From assembly GCA_902557785.1 (NCBI GenBank), contig CACEBP010000009.1:1-39398 (forward strand): 39,398 nucleotides of DNA, read 5' to 3'. The position numbers and the translations under genes are program-made. The notes beneath the pieces were generated by a model, which ran no database searches, was not told the origin of the DNA, and was given only the letters and a program-made list of their open reading frames with translations. Positions 16,638-24,939 of this stretch are shown piece after piece. Each line of letters opens with the position of its first letter. The first letter of the stretch is position 1. Origin of the DNA: an uncultured Pelagibacteraceae bacterium. GTDB taxonomy: Bacteria; Pseudomonadota; Alphaproteobacteria; Pelagibacterales; Pelagibacteraceae.

Positions 16638-17544
16638 ATTTTTTAACTTGTTTTATATCAATTTTAATTTGTTTTTTTAAACTTTCTAAATTTTTAAATT
16701 TTTTCTCTGGCCTTATGAATTTTTTAAAACTTACACCAATCACTTTATTATATAAATTTTTGCGAATTCCAAATATATTTGTTTCCAATAATAAAGTTTG
16801 TCCCTTAAATGTTGGTCTATAACCTACATTGGCAATGCCATTTTTATTGAAACCTTTTGAACTAACCTTTACTGCGTATACTCCTAGTTTGGGAGTCACA
16901 TAGCTATTTAGACTCATATTGCAAGTTGGAAAACCTATTCTACGACCTCTTTTTTTCCCTTTAATAACTTTTCCTTCAACACACCAATTACGATTTAATA
17001 ATTTGTTAATTAAAAGAATTTTGCCTGATCTTATTTTCTTTCTAATAAACGTAGAAGAAATAATTTTATTATCTTTTTTGAAAGGACTTGTTATAATGTT
17101 CCTATAATTAAATACCTTCTCAAATTTTTTCAAAGTTTTGATATTTCCTTGACGCTTGAAACCAAATTTAAAATTTCTACTTACATATAAATATTTACAT
17201 TTTGTTTTCTTATAAATTATTTTTTTTATAAATTTTTCAGCTGACAAAGTAGAAAATTTTTTGTTAAATTTTATAATTATTAAAAAGTCTAATTTAAATT
17301 TTTTAAGTTGTTTTTTTTTTTGTTCTGATGAATTAATTCTATGATCTTTTGTTTTTTTTTTAAAAAACATTACAGGCACAGGCTCGAAAGTCATCACCCC
17401 AAAAGGAATTTTGTTTTTTTTTGCTTTTTGTTTTGCCTCATTTATCACTTTTTGGTGACCAAGATGTAATCCATCAAAATTACCTATAGCTATAACACCG
17501 TTATGATGTTTTTTGTTTAATTTTGCGTTGTTATAAATTTTCAT
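16630..17544 (-). CDS. ribF: Bifunctional riboflavin kinase / FMN adenylyltransferase RibF
   Basis: RibF converts riboflavin to FMN and FAD. The N-terminal adenylyltransferase domain has IAIGNFDGLHLGHQKVI (with the HLGH nucleotide-binding site) and FEPVPVMFF; the C-terminal kinase domain has GKKRGRRIGFPTCNM and GVYAVKV...GIANVGYRPTF with the conserved LLLETNIFGI. About 304 residues. The start at 17544 is preferred over 17550: it gives MKIYNNAK and a TGATG one-base overlap with the upstream HAD gene's stop. The ribF-ileS order is very common in bacteria. Confidence 0.94.
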   Translation of the reverse strand: MKIYNNAKLNKKHHNGVIAIGNFDGLHLGHQKVINEAKQKAKKNKIPFGVMTFEPVPVMFFKKKTKDHRINSSEQKKKQLKKFKLDFLIIIKFNKKFSTLSAEKFIKKIIYKKTKCKYLYVSRNFKFGFKRQGNIKTLKKFEKVFNYRNIITSPFKKDNKIISSTFIRKKIRSGKILLINKLLNRNWCVEGKVIKGKKRGRRIGFPTCNMSLNSYVTPKLGVYAVKVSSKGFNKNGIANVGYRPTFKGQTLLLETNIFGIRKNLYNKVIGVSFKKFIRPEKKFKNLESLKKQIKIDIKQVKKYV

Positions 17545-18350
17545 CACCATTTAAGTTCACGTTGAAAAAAATTTGCTTTCACTTTGTATTTTTTTAAGAG
17601 TGTATCAAGTTCCGAGGTTGCTTTAAATTCACCTCGATGTACACCTTCAGATATGAAAACACAATCAATATTACAGTTGTTAGCACCTTTTATATCTGTT
17701 CTTAAATTATCACCTATAGCTAAAACTTTTTCATTTGAATTAAAACACATATTATAAACTTCTTTATGTGGTTTTCCAAAGTACACGACCTCACCACCAA
17801 GTTTTTCAAATACCTTCGCAACCGAACCCGCACACAATTCCTCAATATTTCCTCTATGCACTGTTAAATCAGGGTTAGTACAGACAAATTTTTTTGAGAT
17901 ATGTTTTTCTAAAAGTTTTTTATAATATTCAAGATTATTATCGTATTCATCAAATAATCCTGTGCAAAGAATAAAATCACTGCTATCAAGATCGGATTTA
18001 TTTTCTTTTACATTTTCAAAAATTGAAGTGTCTCTTGGTGGACCTAAATGAAAAAAAGTTTTTCCAAATTTTTTTTGGTTAATAGCATACATAGCCGCTT
18101 CACCTGATGTAATTACATTTGAAAGATATTTTTTATCCATGTTCATTTTTAATAAAAAATTGACAACTTTTGAACTAGGCCTTGGTGCATTAGATAAAAA
18201 TACAATTTTTTTTGAGTTTTTTTTAAGTTTCTCTATTGCATTTATTGCCTTTGAGTTAAGCATCACTCCGTTATGTATTACACCCCAGAGATCTATAACA
18301 AAGGTGTCATAGTTCTTGTATATATCTGATAAATGATTAAGTTCTTTCAA
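17544..18350 (-). CDS. TIGR01459-type HAD-superfamily class IIA hydrolase
   Basis: A 268-residue HAD phosphatase-like protein. Motif I is VIDLWGVIHNG, where the first Asp is the nucleophile but the second, usually also Asp in phosphatases (DxD), is replaced by Trp. This matches the TIGR01459 alphaproteobacterial family (DLWGVIHDG-type). Also seen are motif II FLSNAPRPSSKVV, FGKPHKEVYN with the motif III Lys, and motif IV AIGDNLRTDIKGANN. Class IIA relatives include NagD and pyridoxal/p-nitrophenyl phosphatases; the true substrate is unknown. It is the first gene of the ribF-ileS-lspA run, where family members commonly occur, suggesting a flavin-nucleotide or housekeeping role (inference). Confidence 0.85.
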   Translation of the reverse strand: MKELNHLSDIYKNYDTFVIDLWGVIHNGVMLNSKAINAIEKLKKNSKKIVFLSNAPRPSSKVVNFLLKMNMDKKYLSNVITSGEAAMYAINQKKFGKTFFHLGPPRDTSIFENVKENKSDLDSSDFILCTGLFDEYDNNLEYYKKLLEKHISKKFVCTNPDLTVHRGNIEELCAGSVAKVFEKLGGEVVYFGKPHKEVYNMCFNSNEKVLAIGDNLRTDIKGANNCNIDCVFISEGVHRGEFKATSELDTLLKKYKVKANFFQRELKW

Positions 18351-18419
18351 TTGACTAATTCTCTCTTATTTATGCTCATAAAATATAGTATTTAAGGGTT
18401 TTTTTACTGATATTTGCCT

Positions 18420-18447
18420 CTTGAAATCCTATTAAAACACACCATAT
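18420..18447 (+). promoter_or_regulatory. Sigma-32 (RpoH)-like heat-shock promoter of groES-groEL
   Basis: CTTGAAA at 18420-18426, 13 bases, then CACCATAT at 18440-18447. The known RpoH consensus is CTTGAAA, 11-16 bases, CCCCATNT, so both boxes match closely and spacing is in range. It lies 35 bases upstream of the groES start. No CIRCE repeat (HrcA operator) was found in this interval. Confidence 0.8.
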
Positions 18448-18482
18448 CAACACTACGGAAAAATTTATAGGAGAAAATATAT

Positions 18483-18779
18483 ATGAAATTTAGACCTTTG
18501 CACGATCGTGTGCTTATTAAAGTGCTAGACAGTGAGGAAAAAACTGCTGGTGGAATTATTATACCTGATACAGCTAAAGAAAAACCACAAGAAGGTGAAG
18601 TTGTGGCTGTTGGACCTGGCTCAAAAAATGAAAGCGGTAAAATAGCTCCGATGGATGTTAAAATTGGAGACATAGTTTTATTTGGAAAATGGTCTGGGAC
18701 TGAAGTTAAAATTGACGGTAAAGAGTATAGCATTATGAAAGAATCAGACATAATGGGTATTTCAAAAAGTAAAAAATAA
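18483..18779 (+). CDS. groES: Co-chaperonin GroES (Cpn10)
   Basis: A 98-residue cytosolic co-chaperonin that caps GroEL as a heptamer. It has [14 protein letters not shown] at the start, the mobile loop [35 protein letters not shown] and the C-terminal [14 protein letters not shown] strong ribosome-binding site (TAGGAGAAAATATAT) precedes the ATG. The upstream region holds an RpoH-like promoter, and groEL follows after 18 bases, the standard operon. Confidence 0.98.
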   Translation: MKFRPLHDRVLIKVLDSEEKTAGGIIIPDTAKEKPQEGEVVAVGPGSKNESGKIAPMDVKIGDIVLFGKWSGTEVKIDGKEYSIMKESDIMGISKSKK

Positions 18780-18788
18780 CCTTTATAG

Positions 18789-20456
<1,668 letters not shown>

Positions 20457-20481
20457 CCCGTAACTTTAAAATTAGAAATTT

Positions 20482-20516
20482 AAAAAAAAGGGCAGTTTTT
20501 ACTGCCCTTTTTTTTT
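20482..20516 (+). terminator. Rho-independent terminator after groEL
   Basis: A GGGCAGT/ACTGCCC stem (20490-20496 with 20501-20507) and TTTT loop, preceded by eight A and followed by a run of nine or more T. It is the clearest intrinsic terminator in the window; the A/T flanks make it potentially bidirectional. Confidence 0.95.
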
Positions 20517-20566
20517 AAGATTATTCAATAGAGTTAATTTTTGCTTCAATGTTATATGATATTTAG

Positions 20567-21232
20567 ATGTTTAGAAAAATAAAAAGGAAACTATACAAAA
20601 ATTTCCTCAAGGATAGATTTTTAATAACTGATATTGAAGGGGACAGTTTAGAGTATGAAATATTTGATTCTTCCATAAAAAGATTAAAAGATCCTATTGG
20701 TTCTAGTTTTGAAATAGGCGTTAGAAGAGGTATGGGTAGTAAAAAAATAATTGATGCTTATAGAAAGTATCATTCCCATTTAAACGATCATATTCATATT
20801 GGATTAGATCCTTACGGGGAACTTCCTTATAATTTTTCAGAAGATAACAAGTCTAACACTAATCATGATTATACTAACCTGATGAAGAGAGAAATGATAA
20901 TTAATTTTTCAAAGAAATATAAAGAATTTAATTTTGTTAATTTAGATACAACTGAATTTTTTCAAAGATTTAAAGATGGTTATCCAATTTATTCAAAAGT
21001 AAAAAAAATAATTAATAGGTTTGAAATTGTTCATTTTGATGGGTTACATGATAATGAAAACGTTAATTTAGAGATAGATTATTTCTTAAATCATTTAAGT
21101 AATCAGACAATATTTATACTTGATGATATTGAAACTTTTGACTTTGATATGGTTAAAAAGAAACTTAATAAAAATAATTTCAAATTATTAGAGAGTGGAA
21201 ATAGAAAAGCAAGTTTTGAGTATCTGGGATGA
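20567..21232 (+). CDS. Putative SAM-dependent methyltransferase (class I-like, Methyltransf_24 type)
   Basis: A 221-residue protein without a confidently recognised family. FEIGVRRGMGSKKIIDAY (about residues 48-65) resembles the SAM-binding glycine motif I. HIGLDPYGELPYNF resembles an acidic motif II. VHFDGLHDNENVNLEIDYFL followed by IFILDDIETF resembles the DGxHxYxxVxxD...DD pattern of TylF/CmcI-like O-methyltransferases. No signal peptide or membrane helix is seen. It stands alone between the groEL terminator and the convergent hisG, with its own promoter needed. The target is unknown; sugar or small-molecule methylation would be family-level guesses. Confidence 0.6.
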   Translation: MFRKIKRKLYKNFLKDRFLITDIEGDSLEYEIFDSSIKRLKDPIGSSFEIGVRRGMGSKKIIDAYRKYHSHLNDHIHIGLDPYGELPYNFSEDNKSNTNHDYTNLMKREMIINFSKKYKEFNFVNLDTTEFFQRFKDGYPIYSKVKKIINRFEIVHFDGLHDNENVNLEIDYFLNHLSNQTIFILDDIETFDFDMVKKKLNKNNFKLLESGNRKASFEYLG

Positions 21233-21252
21233 TCTCATATCAAAAACCTTGA

Positions 21253-21930
21253 TTATCTTAAAAATTTTAAAAATTTTTGTAACTTCGAAGTGCTTTTTTT
21301 TGCAATAAATAAGCATGCATTTGATTTAAGTATTAAGCCGTCTTTGAGAACTCTTAAATTATTATCAGTCAAAGTTTTACCTGTTGAAGTAATGTCAGTA
21401 ATAATTTCTGAGGAGCCTATAAATGGATAAGTCTCAGTGGCACCGAGACTTGGTATCAATTTATATTGTGTAACTCCTTTAGAAATTAAAAAGTTATTAG
21501 TCAAATTGGGATATTTTGTTGCCACTCTGAGTCTTGTGTTTCTTTTAGATCTAATATCAAATGATACCTCCTCTAGATCAGCAATAGTCTGCACATCTAT
21601 CCAATCATCTGGCACAGCAATAACTAGATTAGCAATACCAAAATTGAGATTTTTTTGAACATTTATTTTACTTTGTAAATTTTTATCAGACTCTTTTAAG
21701 AGATCTAATCCAGATATACCTAACTCTAAAGTTCCATCTCCTAATCTTTGAATAATTTCTTTTGCATGAAGAAAAATAATCTTAATATGAGATTTGTTTT
21801 CGATAGTACCAAAATAATTTCTTTCCTTTTCACTTTGCAAAATCTTAAGTCCTCTGTCATTAAAAAATGATATTGCTTTTTCTTTTAATCGTCCTTTGCT
21901 TGGTAAACCTATAGTAATTAAATCTTTCAT
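21253..21930 (-). CDS. hisG: ATP phosphoribosyltransferase catalytic subunit, short form HisG
   Basis: HisG catalyses the first step of histidine synthesis (ATP + PRPP to phosphoribosyl-ATP). At 225 residues it is the short form that lacks the C-terminal regulatory domain and needs HisZ. Motifs seen are TIGLPSKGRLKEKAISFF, LGDGTLELGISGLDLL and, near the C-terminus, the PRPP-binding segment EIITDITSTGKTL. It overlaps hisZ by 4 bases (ATGA), consistent with a fixed HisG-HisZ stoichiometry. It is convergent with the methyltransferase-like gene across 20 bases with no visible terminator. Confidence 0.94.
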   Translation of the reverse strand: MKDLITIGLPSKGRLKEKAISFFNDRGLKILQSEKERNYFGTIENKSHIKIIFLHAKEIIQRLGDGTLELGISGLDLLKESDKNLQSKINVQKNLNFGIANLVIAVPDDWIDVQTIADLEEVSFDIRSKRNTRLRVATKYPNLTNNFLISKGVTQYKLIPSLGATETYPFIGSSEIITDITSTGKTLTDNNLRVLKDGLILKSNACLFIAKKSTSKLQKFLKFLR

Positions 21931-22964
21931 ATATTTTTTAAGTTGATTGCAGCACCAACAGCTGGGATATTTTTTTTTGCCCCTAAGCTCTTAAGCAAAT
22001 CATCATAACGACCACCCCTAGCAATTTCCTTTTTTCCTGAAAGTACTTCAAACACAATTCCAGTATAATATTCAACATCTCTACCAAAATTAACGATAAA
22101 ATTAATATCCTGATTAAGTTTTTTAAGATTAAGTATAGATTTAAAATCTTTGAAAATATTTTTTTTAAGACGGTTTTTTTTAGCAAAATCTAGTAACTTT
22201 TGATCAAGTTCTGAAAGTTTACAATTAATTTTTAAAAAGGATTTAATGATTGTTACAATCCTTTTTCCATCATCAAAAGATCTAGGATCTTTTATTTTTT
22301 TATTAAACCTTTTTAAGATTTCTGATATTGATCTCCCAGCAATCATATTATCTTGATTTAATTTTTTCATTTCATAAAGTCTTTTTTTATCCGTATCAAA
22401 AGAAATTGAGTCAATATCTGTATTTTTTTCTAATCTTTTTAATAATTCTTCAAAATATTTTGGTCTCCAAAAATGCCTTATTAATCTCAACTTCCATCTT
22501 TCGGGCATTTCTAGAGAATTAATTAAACTTTTAAATAAATTAATGTCTCCTACTTTGATTTTAATATTTTTTCTTTTTATCTTTTTTGCTGAGCTTAAAA
22601 TTGTTTTTATAACTTTAAAATCATCTTGAATTTGATTTTTTGAACCTAGAATTTCAATACCCAACTGATCATTGATAAAATTTGCACCTTTATTACCTGA
22701 TCTTCTATATGCTTGACCAGAATAGTAAATTTTTGAAGAGGATTTTTTTTTTAAGAAGTTGATGCATGATGCTACAGTTAAGTCTGGTCTTAAGCACATC
22801 GTTTTTCCATCTTCTCTCTCAAAGGTAAACATAGAACTTCTAAATTTTTCTCCAGATCTTTCGATTATGAAATCTGAGTCTAAAATAACATCAGGCTCCG
22901 ACAAGACAAAACCATTACTTTTGAAAGTTTTTATTATAACTTCAGATAATTTTTTTGATTTCAT
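21927..22964 (-). CDS. hisZ: ATP phosphoribosyltransferase regulatory subunit HisZ
   Basis: HisZ is a catalytically inactive HisRS paralogue that activates short HisG and mediates histidine feedback. The 345-residue protein has the class II synthetase-like core: CLRPDLTVASCINFL, IYYSGQAYRRSGNKGANFINDQLGIEILG, and the late VEYYTGIVFEVLSGKKEIARGGRYDDLL, but lacks the anticodon-binding domain. Its ATG lies inside the 3' end of hisS (23-base overlap in a different frame), so it is translationally coupled to the true synthetase. A second HisRS was considered and rejected because the tRNA-binding C-terminal domain is missing and hisS is adjacent. Confidence 0.92.
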   Translation of the reverse strand: MKSKKLSEVIIKTFKSNGFVLSEPDVILDSDFIIERSGEKFRSSMFTFEREDGKTMCLRPDLTVASCINFLKKKSSSKIYYSGQAYRRSGNKGANFINDQLGIEILGSKNQIQDDFKVIKTILSSAKKIKRKNIKIKVGDINLFKSLINSLEMPERWKLRLIRHFWRPKYFEELLKRLEKNTDIDSISFDTDKKRLYEMKKLNQDNMIAGRSISEILKRFNKKIKDPRSFDDGKRIVTIIKSFLKINCKLSELDQKLLDFAKKNRLKKNIFKDFKSILNLKKLNQDINFIVNFGRDVEYYTGIVFEVLSGKKEIARGGRYDDLLKSLGAKKNIPAVGAAINLKNI

Positions 22965-24276
22965 TGACTAATTCTTCAATTTCAATTGATTTTTCTTTAC
23001 CAGAGCTTAAATTTCTTAGAGTTGGCTTACCAGATTTTATTTCATTTTCACCGTATAAAATAACAGCTGGAGATTTAATTTTGTTTGCATATTCCATTTG
23101 CTTTTTTAATTTACTTTCTCCAGGATAAATTTCGGCGCTAACACCAGCTTGCCTCAATATTGTTTGAACGTTTATGTATTCTTTCATCGATTTTTTATCA
23201 AAAACACAAATCACCACAGGTTTAGTTTGTTTTACCTCAAATTCTTTTTTTTGCATTAAAGCATAGACCAATCTATCTAGACCAATTGATATTCCTGTTG
23301 CGGGTGCATCATAATTACCAAAGTTATTAACTAAATTATCATATCTTCCACCACCTCCAATAGAACCAAATTGAATTACTTGACCTTTTTCATTTGTAAC
23401 ATCAAATTTTAAATTCACCTCAAAAATTACACCAGTATAATATTCTAGCCCTCTAATAATTGACGGATCAAATTCAAAATTATTAAAGTTATAATTTTTA
23501 AAAATTTTGAGTATCTCAACTAAATCTTCAGTTTCAGGTGACTTTTTCTTAAGAGTTTTTTCAATCGTTTCGATGTCTTTAGTTTTTAAGTTCGCGCCTT
23601 TTGTGAAATCTCCAGATTTATCTTTTCTGCCTGCGCCCAATAACTCTTTTGCTCCATCCCAACCAAGCCTATCAATTTTATCTAGAGCCCTAAGGACAGT
23701 AAGTTTTTGCTTTTCATCTTTTAAATCTATCTTCTTAAATAATTCTTCAGTAATCTTTCTTGATGATATCTTAACTATATACTCTGATTTCACTAAACCA
23801 CATTTTTCAAGAATTTCTGAAATCATTACACATAGTTCGGCATCAGCTTGTAAACTTTTAGTACCCACAAAATCAGCATCAAATTGTAAAAATTCCCTGA
23901 ATCTTCCTGGTCCAGGTTTTTCGTTTCTCCAAACAGTTCCTAATTGGTATCTTTTAAAAGGTTTCGGAATTTCTAAATAATTTTTTGCTACAAACCTTGC
24001 TAATGGAGCTGTAAGATCATATCTTAGAGATAGCCATTTGTTTTCATCTTTAAATGAAAATACACCTTCATCGGGTCTATCTTTATCTGGTAAAAATTTT
24101 CCAATACTATCAGAATACTCAAAACTAGGTGTTTCAAGATATTGGAAACCATACTTAATCATAACTTCTTTGATATTAGAAATTATAAAATCACGTACTA
24201 GTAATTCTTTTTCTTGCCTGTCTACAAACCCTATCGGAAGTTCTTTTGAAGGTTTGCTCTTTTTTTCTTTTTTCAT
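22942..24276 (-). CDS. hisS: Histidyl-tRNA synthetase
   Basis: HisRS charges tRNA-His. The 444-residue class II enzyme shows motif 2 in VWRNEKPGPGRFREFLQFDAD, the histidine-binding GLEYYTGVIFEV, GSIGGGGRYDNLV, motif 3 GISIGLDRLVYAL and a C-terminal anticodon-binding domain (VVICVFDKKSM onward). The motif 2 loop RNEKPGPGRFR differs from the E. coli RHERPQKGRYR form and belongs to the divergent alphaproteobacterial type associated with tRNA-His lacking G-1. The start at 24276 (MKKEKKSKPSK) is chosen because a longer reading would translate the tRNA gene. Only four bases (AACA) separate the tRNA CCA end from the ATG. Confidence 0.93.
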   Translation of the reverse strand: MKKEKKSKPSKELPIGFVDRQEKELLVRDFIISNIKEVMIKYGFQYLETPSFEYSDSIGKFLPDKDRPDEGVFSFKDENKWLSLRYDLTAPLARFVAKNYLEIPKPFKRYQLGTVWRNEKPGPGRFREFLQFDADFVGTKSLQADAELCVMISEILEKCGLVKSEYIVKISSRKITEELFKKIDLKDEKQKLTVLRALDKIDRLGWDGAKELLGAGRKDKSGDFTKGANLKTKDIETIEKTLKKKSPETEDLVEILKIFKNYNFNNFEFDPSIIRGLEYYTGVIFEVNLKFDVTNEKGQVIQFGSIGGGGRYDNLVNNFGNYDAPATGISIGLDRLVYALMQKKEFEVKQTKPVVICVFDKKSMKEYINVQTILRQAGVSAEIYPGESKLKKQMEYANKIKSPAVILYGENEIKSGKPTLRNLSSGKEKSIEIEELVNEIKKII

Positions 24277-24280
24277 TGTT

Positions 24281-24357
24281 TGGTACAGCAGGGTGGATTC
24301 GAACCACCGACCCCTAGTTCCACAAACTAGTGCTCTAACCAACTGAGCTACTGCTGC
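24281..24357 (-). tRNA. tRNA-His (GTG), A73, no encoded G-1
   Basis: The minus strand folds into a full cloverleaf. The 7-bp acceptor GCAGCAG pairs with CTGCTGT (position 1-72 is G-U). The D arm is AGCTCAGTTGGTTAGAGC, the anticodon stem CTAGT/ACTAG has loop TTGTGGA (anticodon GTG), the T arm GGTGG/CCACC has loop TTCGAAT, and the end is A73-CCA, encoded. The base before position 1 is T, so the usual G-1 is not encoded and its partner C73 is replaced by A. Confidence 0.96.
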
Positions 24358-24404
24358 ATCCCTTTTGTTTTTATCTTAATTTGTAATAAATTTATATGTT
24401 TTTG

Positions 24405-24429
24405 ATTATAGGCTAAGCAATAGCTTAGC
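24405..24429 (-). promoter_or_regulatory. Candidate tRNA-His/hisS promoter: TATAAT box with adjacent palindrome
   Basis: On the minus strand a perfect palindrome (GCTAAGC-TATT-GCTTAGC, 24412-24429) is followed two bases later by TATAAT (24410-24405), about 48 bases before the mature tRNA 5' end. No good -35 hexamer is visible. The palindrome lies where the -35/-10 spacer would be, so it could be an operator or just a hairpin. Function is inferred. Confidence 0.4.
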
Positions 24430-24527
24430 GTGCATTCTGTGCGAATGTGATCTTAATGTTGATATGGTGCCTATTTTTATAATCATAACTACTACATAGA
24501 AAATAATTGTGACTTTTTCAAGATGAA

Positions 24528-24574
24528 ATTAGCGGGACAAAAAATAGTAAAGACTAAATTAATGTCCCGTTAAT
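24528..24574 (-). repeat. 12-bp stem inverted repeat downstream of the cold shock gene
   Basis: ATTAGCGGGACA (24528-24539) and TGTCCCGTTAAT (24563-24574) pair over 12 positions, with one G-U on the plus-strand reading, around a 23-base loop. It begins 22 bases after the cspA stop. No T run follows on either strand, so it is not a standard intrinsic terminator; it may protect or process the cspA 3' end. Confidence 0.6.
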
Positions 24575-24595
24575 CAGTGATTTTGGAAATTTAGA

Positions 24596-24808
24596 TTAAG
24601 ATGTTTTCTGCAGTTTTACTGCTGAAGGACCTTTTTCTGTGCTCTCCACTTCAAACGTTAACTCATCACCTTCGTTTAAATACTTTAAACCCGCTTCTCT
24701 AACGGCTGAAGAATGAACGAACACGTCTTTTTCTTTGTCTTCTCTTTCAATGAAACCATATCCTTTAGTACCATTGAACCACTTTACTTTACCTTTTAGT
24801 GTACTCAT
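24596..24808 (-). CDS. Cold shock domain protein (CspA family)
   Basis: A 70-residue single cold-shock-domain protein that binds single-stranded RNA/DNA. It has [19 protein letters not shown] with RNP1 (KGYGFI) and RNP2 (VFVHSSAV), and ends in the usual [15 protein letters not shown]. The size is typical. A purine-rich ribosome-binding sequence (AATAAGGAAAAAC) lies before the ATG, and the roughly 60-base leader contains a perfect 8-bp inverted repeat (24840-24859) that may fold. Several CspA paralogues usually exist, so no specific letter is assigned. Confidence 0.93.
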   Translation of the reverse strand: MSTLKGKVKWFNGTKGYGFIEREDKEKDVFVHSSAVREAGLKYLNEGDELTFEVESTEKGPSAVKLQKTS

Positions 24809-24839
24809 ATTGTTTGTTTTTCCTTATTATTTTTATCTA

Positions 24840-24894
24840 TAACTAATATTAATTAGTTAATGCCTCTTAAATAGATTTGATCAATAAAAGTCAA
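24840..24894 (-). promoter_or_regulatory. Candidate cold shock gene promoter and leader hairpin
   Basis: On the minus strand TTGACT (24894-24889) is a good -35 box; the -10 is only loosely matched in the following CTATTTAAG. Downstream, TAACTAAT-AT-TA-ATTAGTTA style arms (24840-24859) form a perfect short palindrome about 30 bases before the start codon. Whether it is an operator, a leader hairpin or chance in AT-rich sequence cannot be told. Confidence 0.4.
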
Positions 24895-24939
24895 TGGGAA
24901 AAAATATAATTTAATTAAATTGTTTTTTTGCAACAATGG

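Larger units (their letters stand above)
24358..24595. other. 238-base intergenic region with several inverted repeats
   Basis: No open frame of note. It holds the tRNA-His promoter candidate, a small imperfect hairpin (CATTC/GAATG with flanking wobble pairs, 24431-24449), and a long stem at 24528-24574. It lies between cspA (3' end) and tRNA-His (5' end), both on the minus strand. Confidence 0.5.

Noticed and set aside
18351-18482. CIRCE (HrcA) operator ahead of groES
   Set aside because: No TTAGCACTC-N9-GAGTGCTAA or close variant is present in the interval.
21927-22964. hisZ as a second histidyl-tRNA synthetase
   Set aside because: It lacks the C-terminal anticodon-binding domain, overlaps hisG by 4 bases and pairs with a short HisG, all features of HisZ.
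23507-23980. 157-codon open frame antisense to hisS
   Set aside because: Ser/Phe/Leu-rich composition is that of an antisense shadow; hisS motifs occupy the other strand.
24277-24342. Extended hisS reading starting MVRALVCGTRG
   Set aside because: These codons lie inside the tRNA-His gene; the peptide is the typical artefact of translating a tRNA. The ATG at 24276 begins the real protein.
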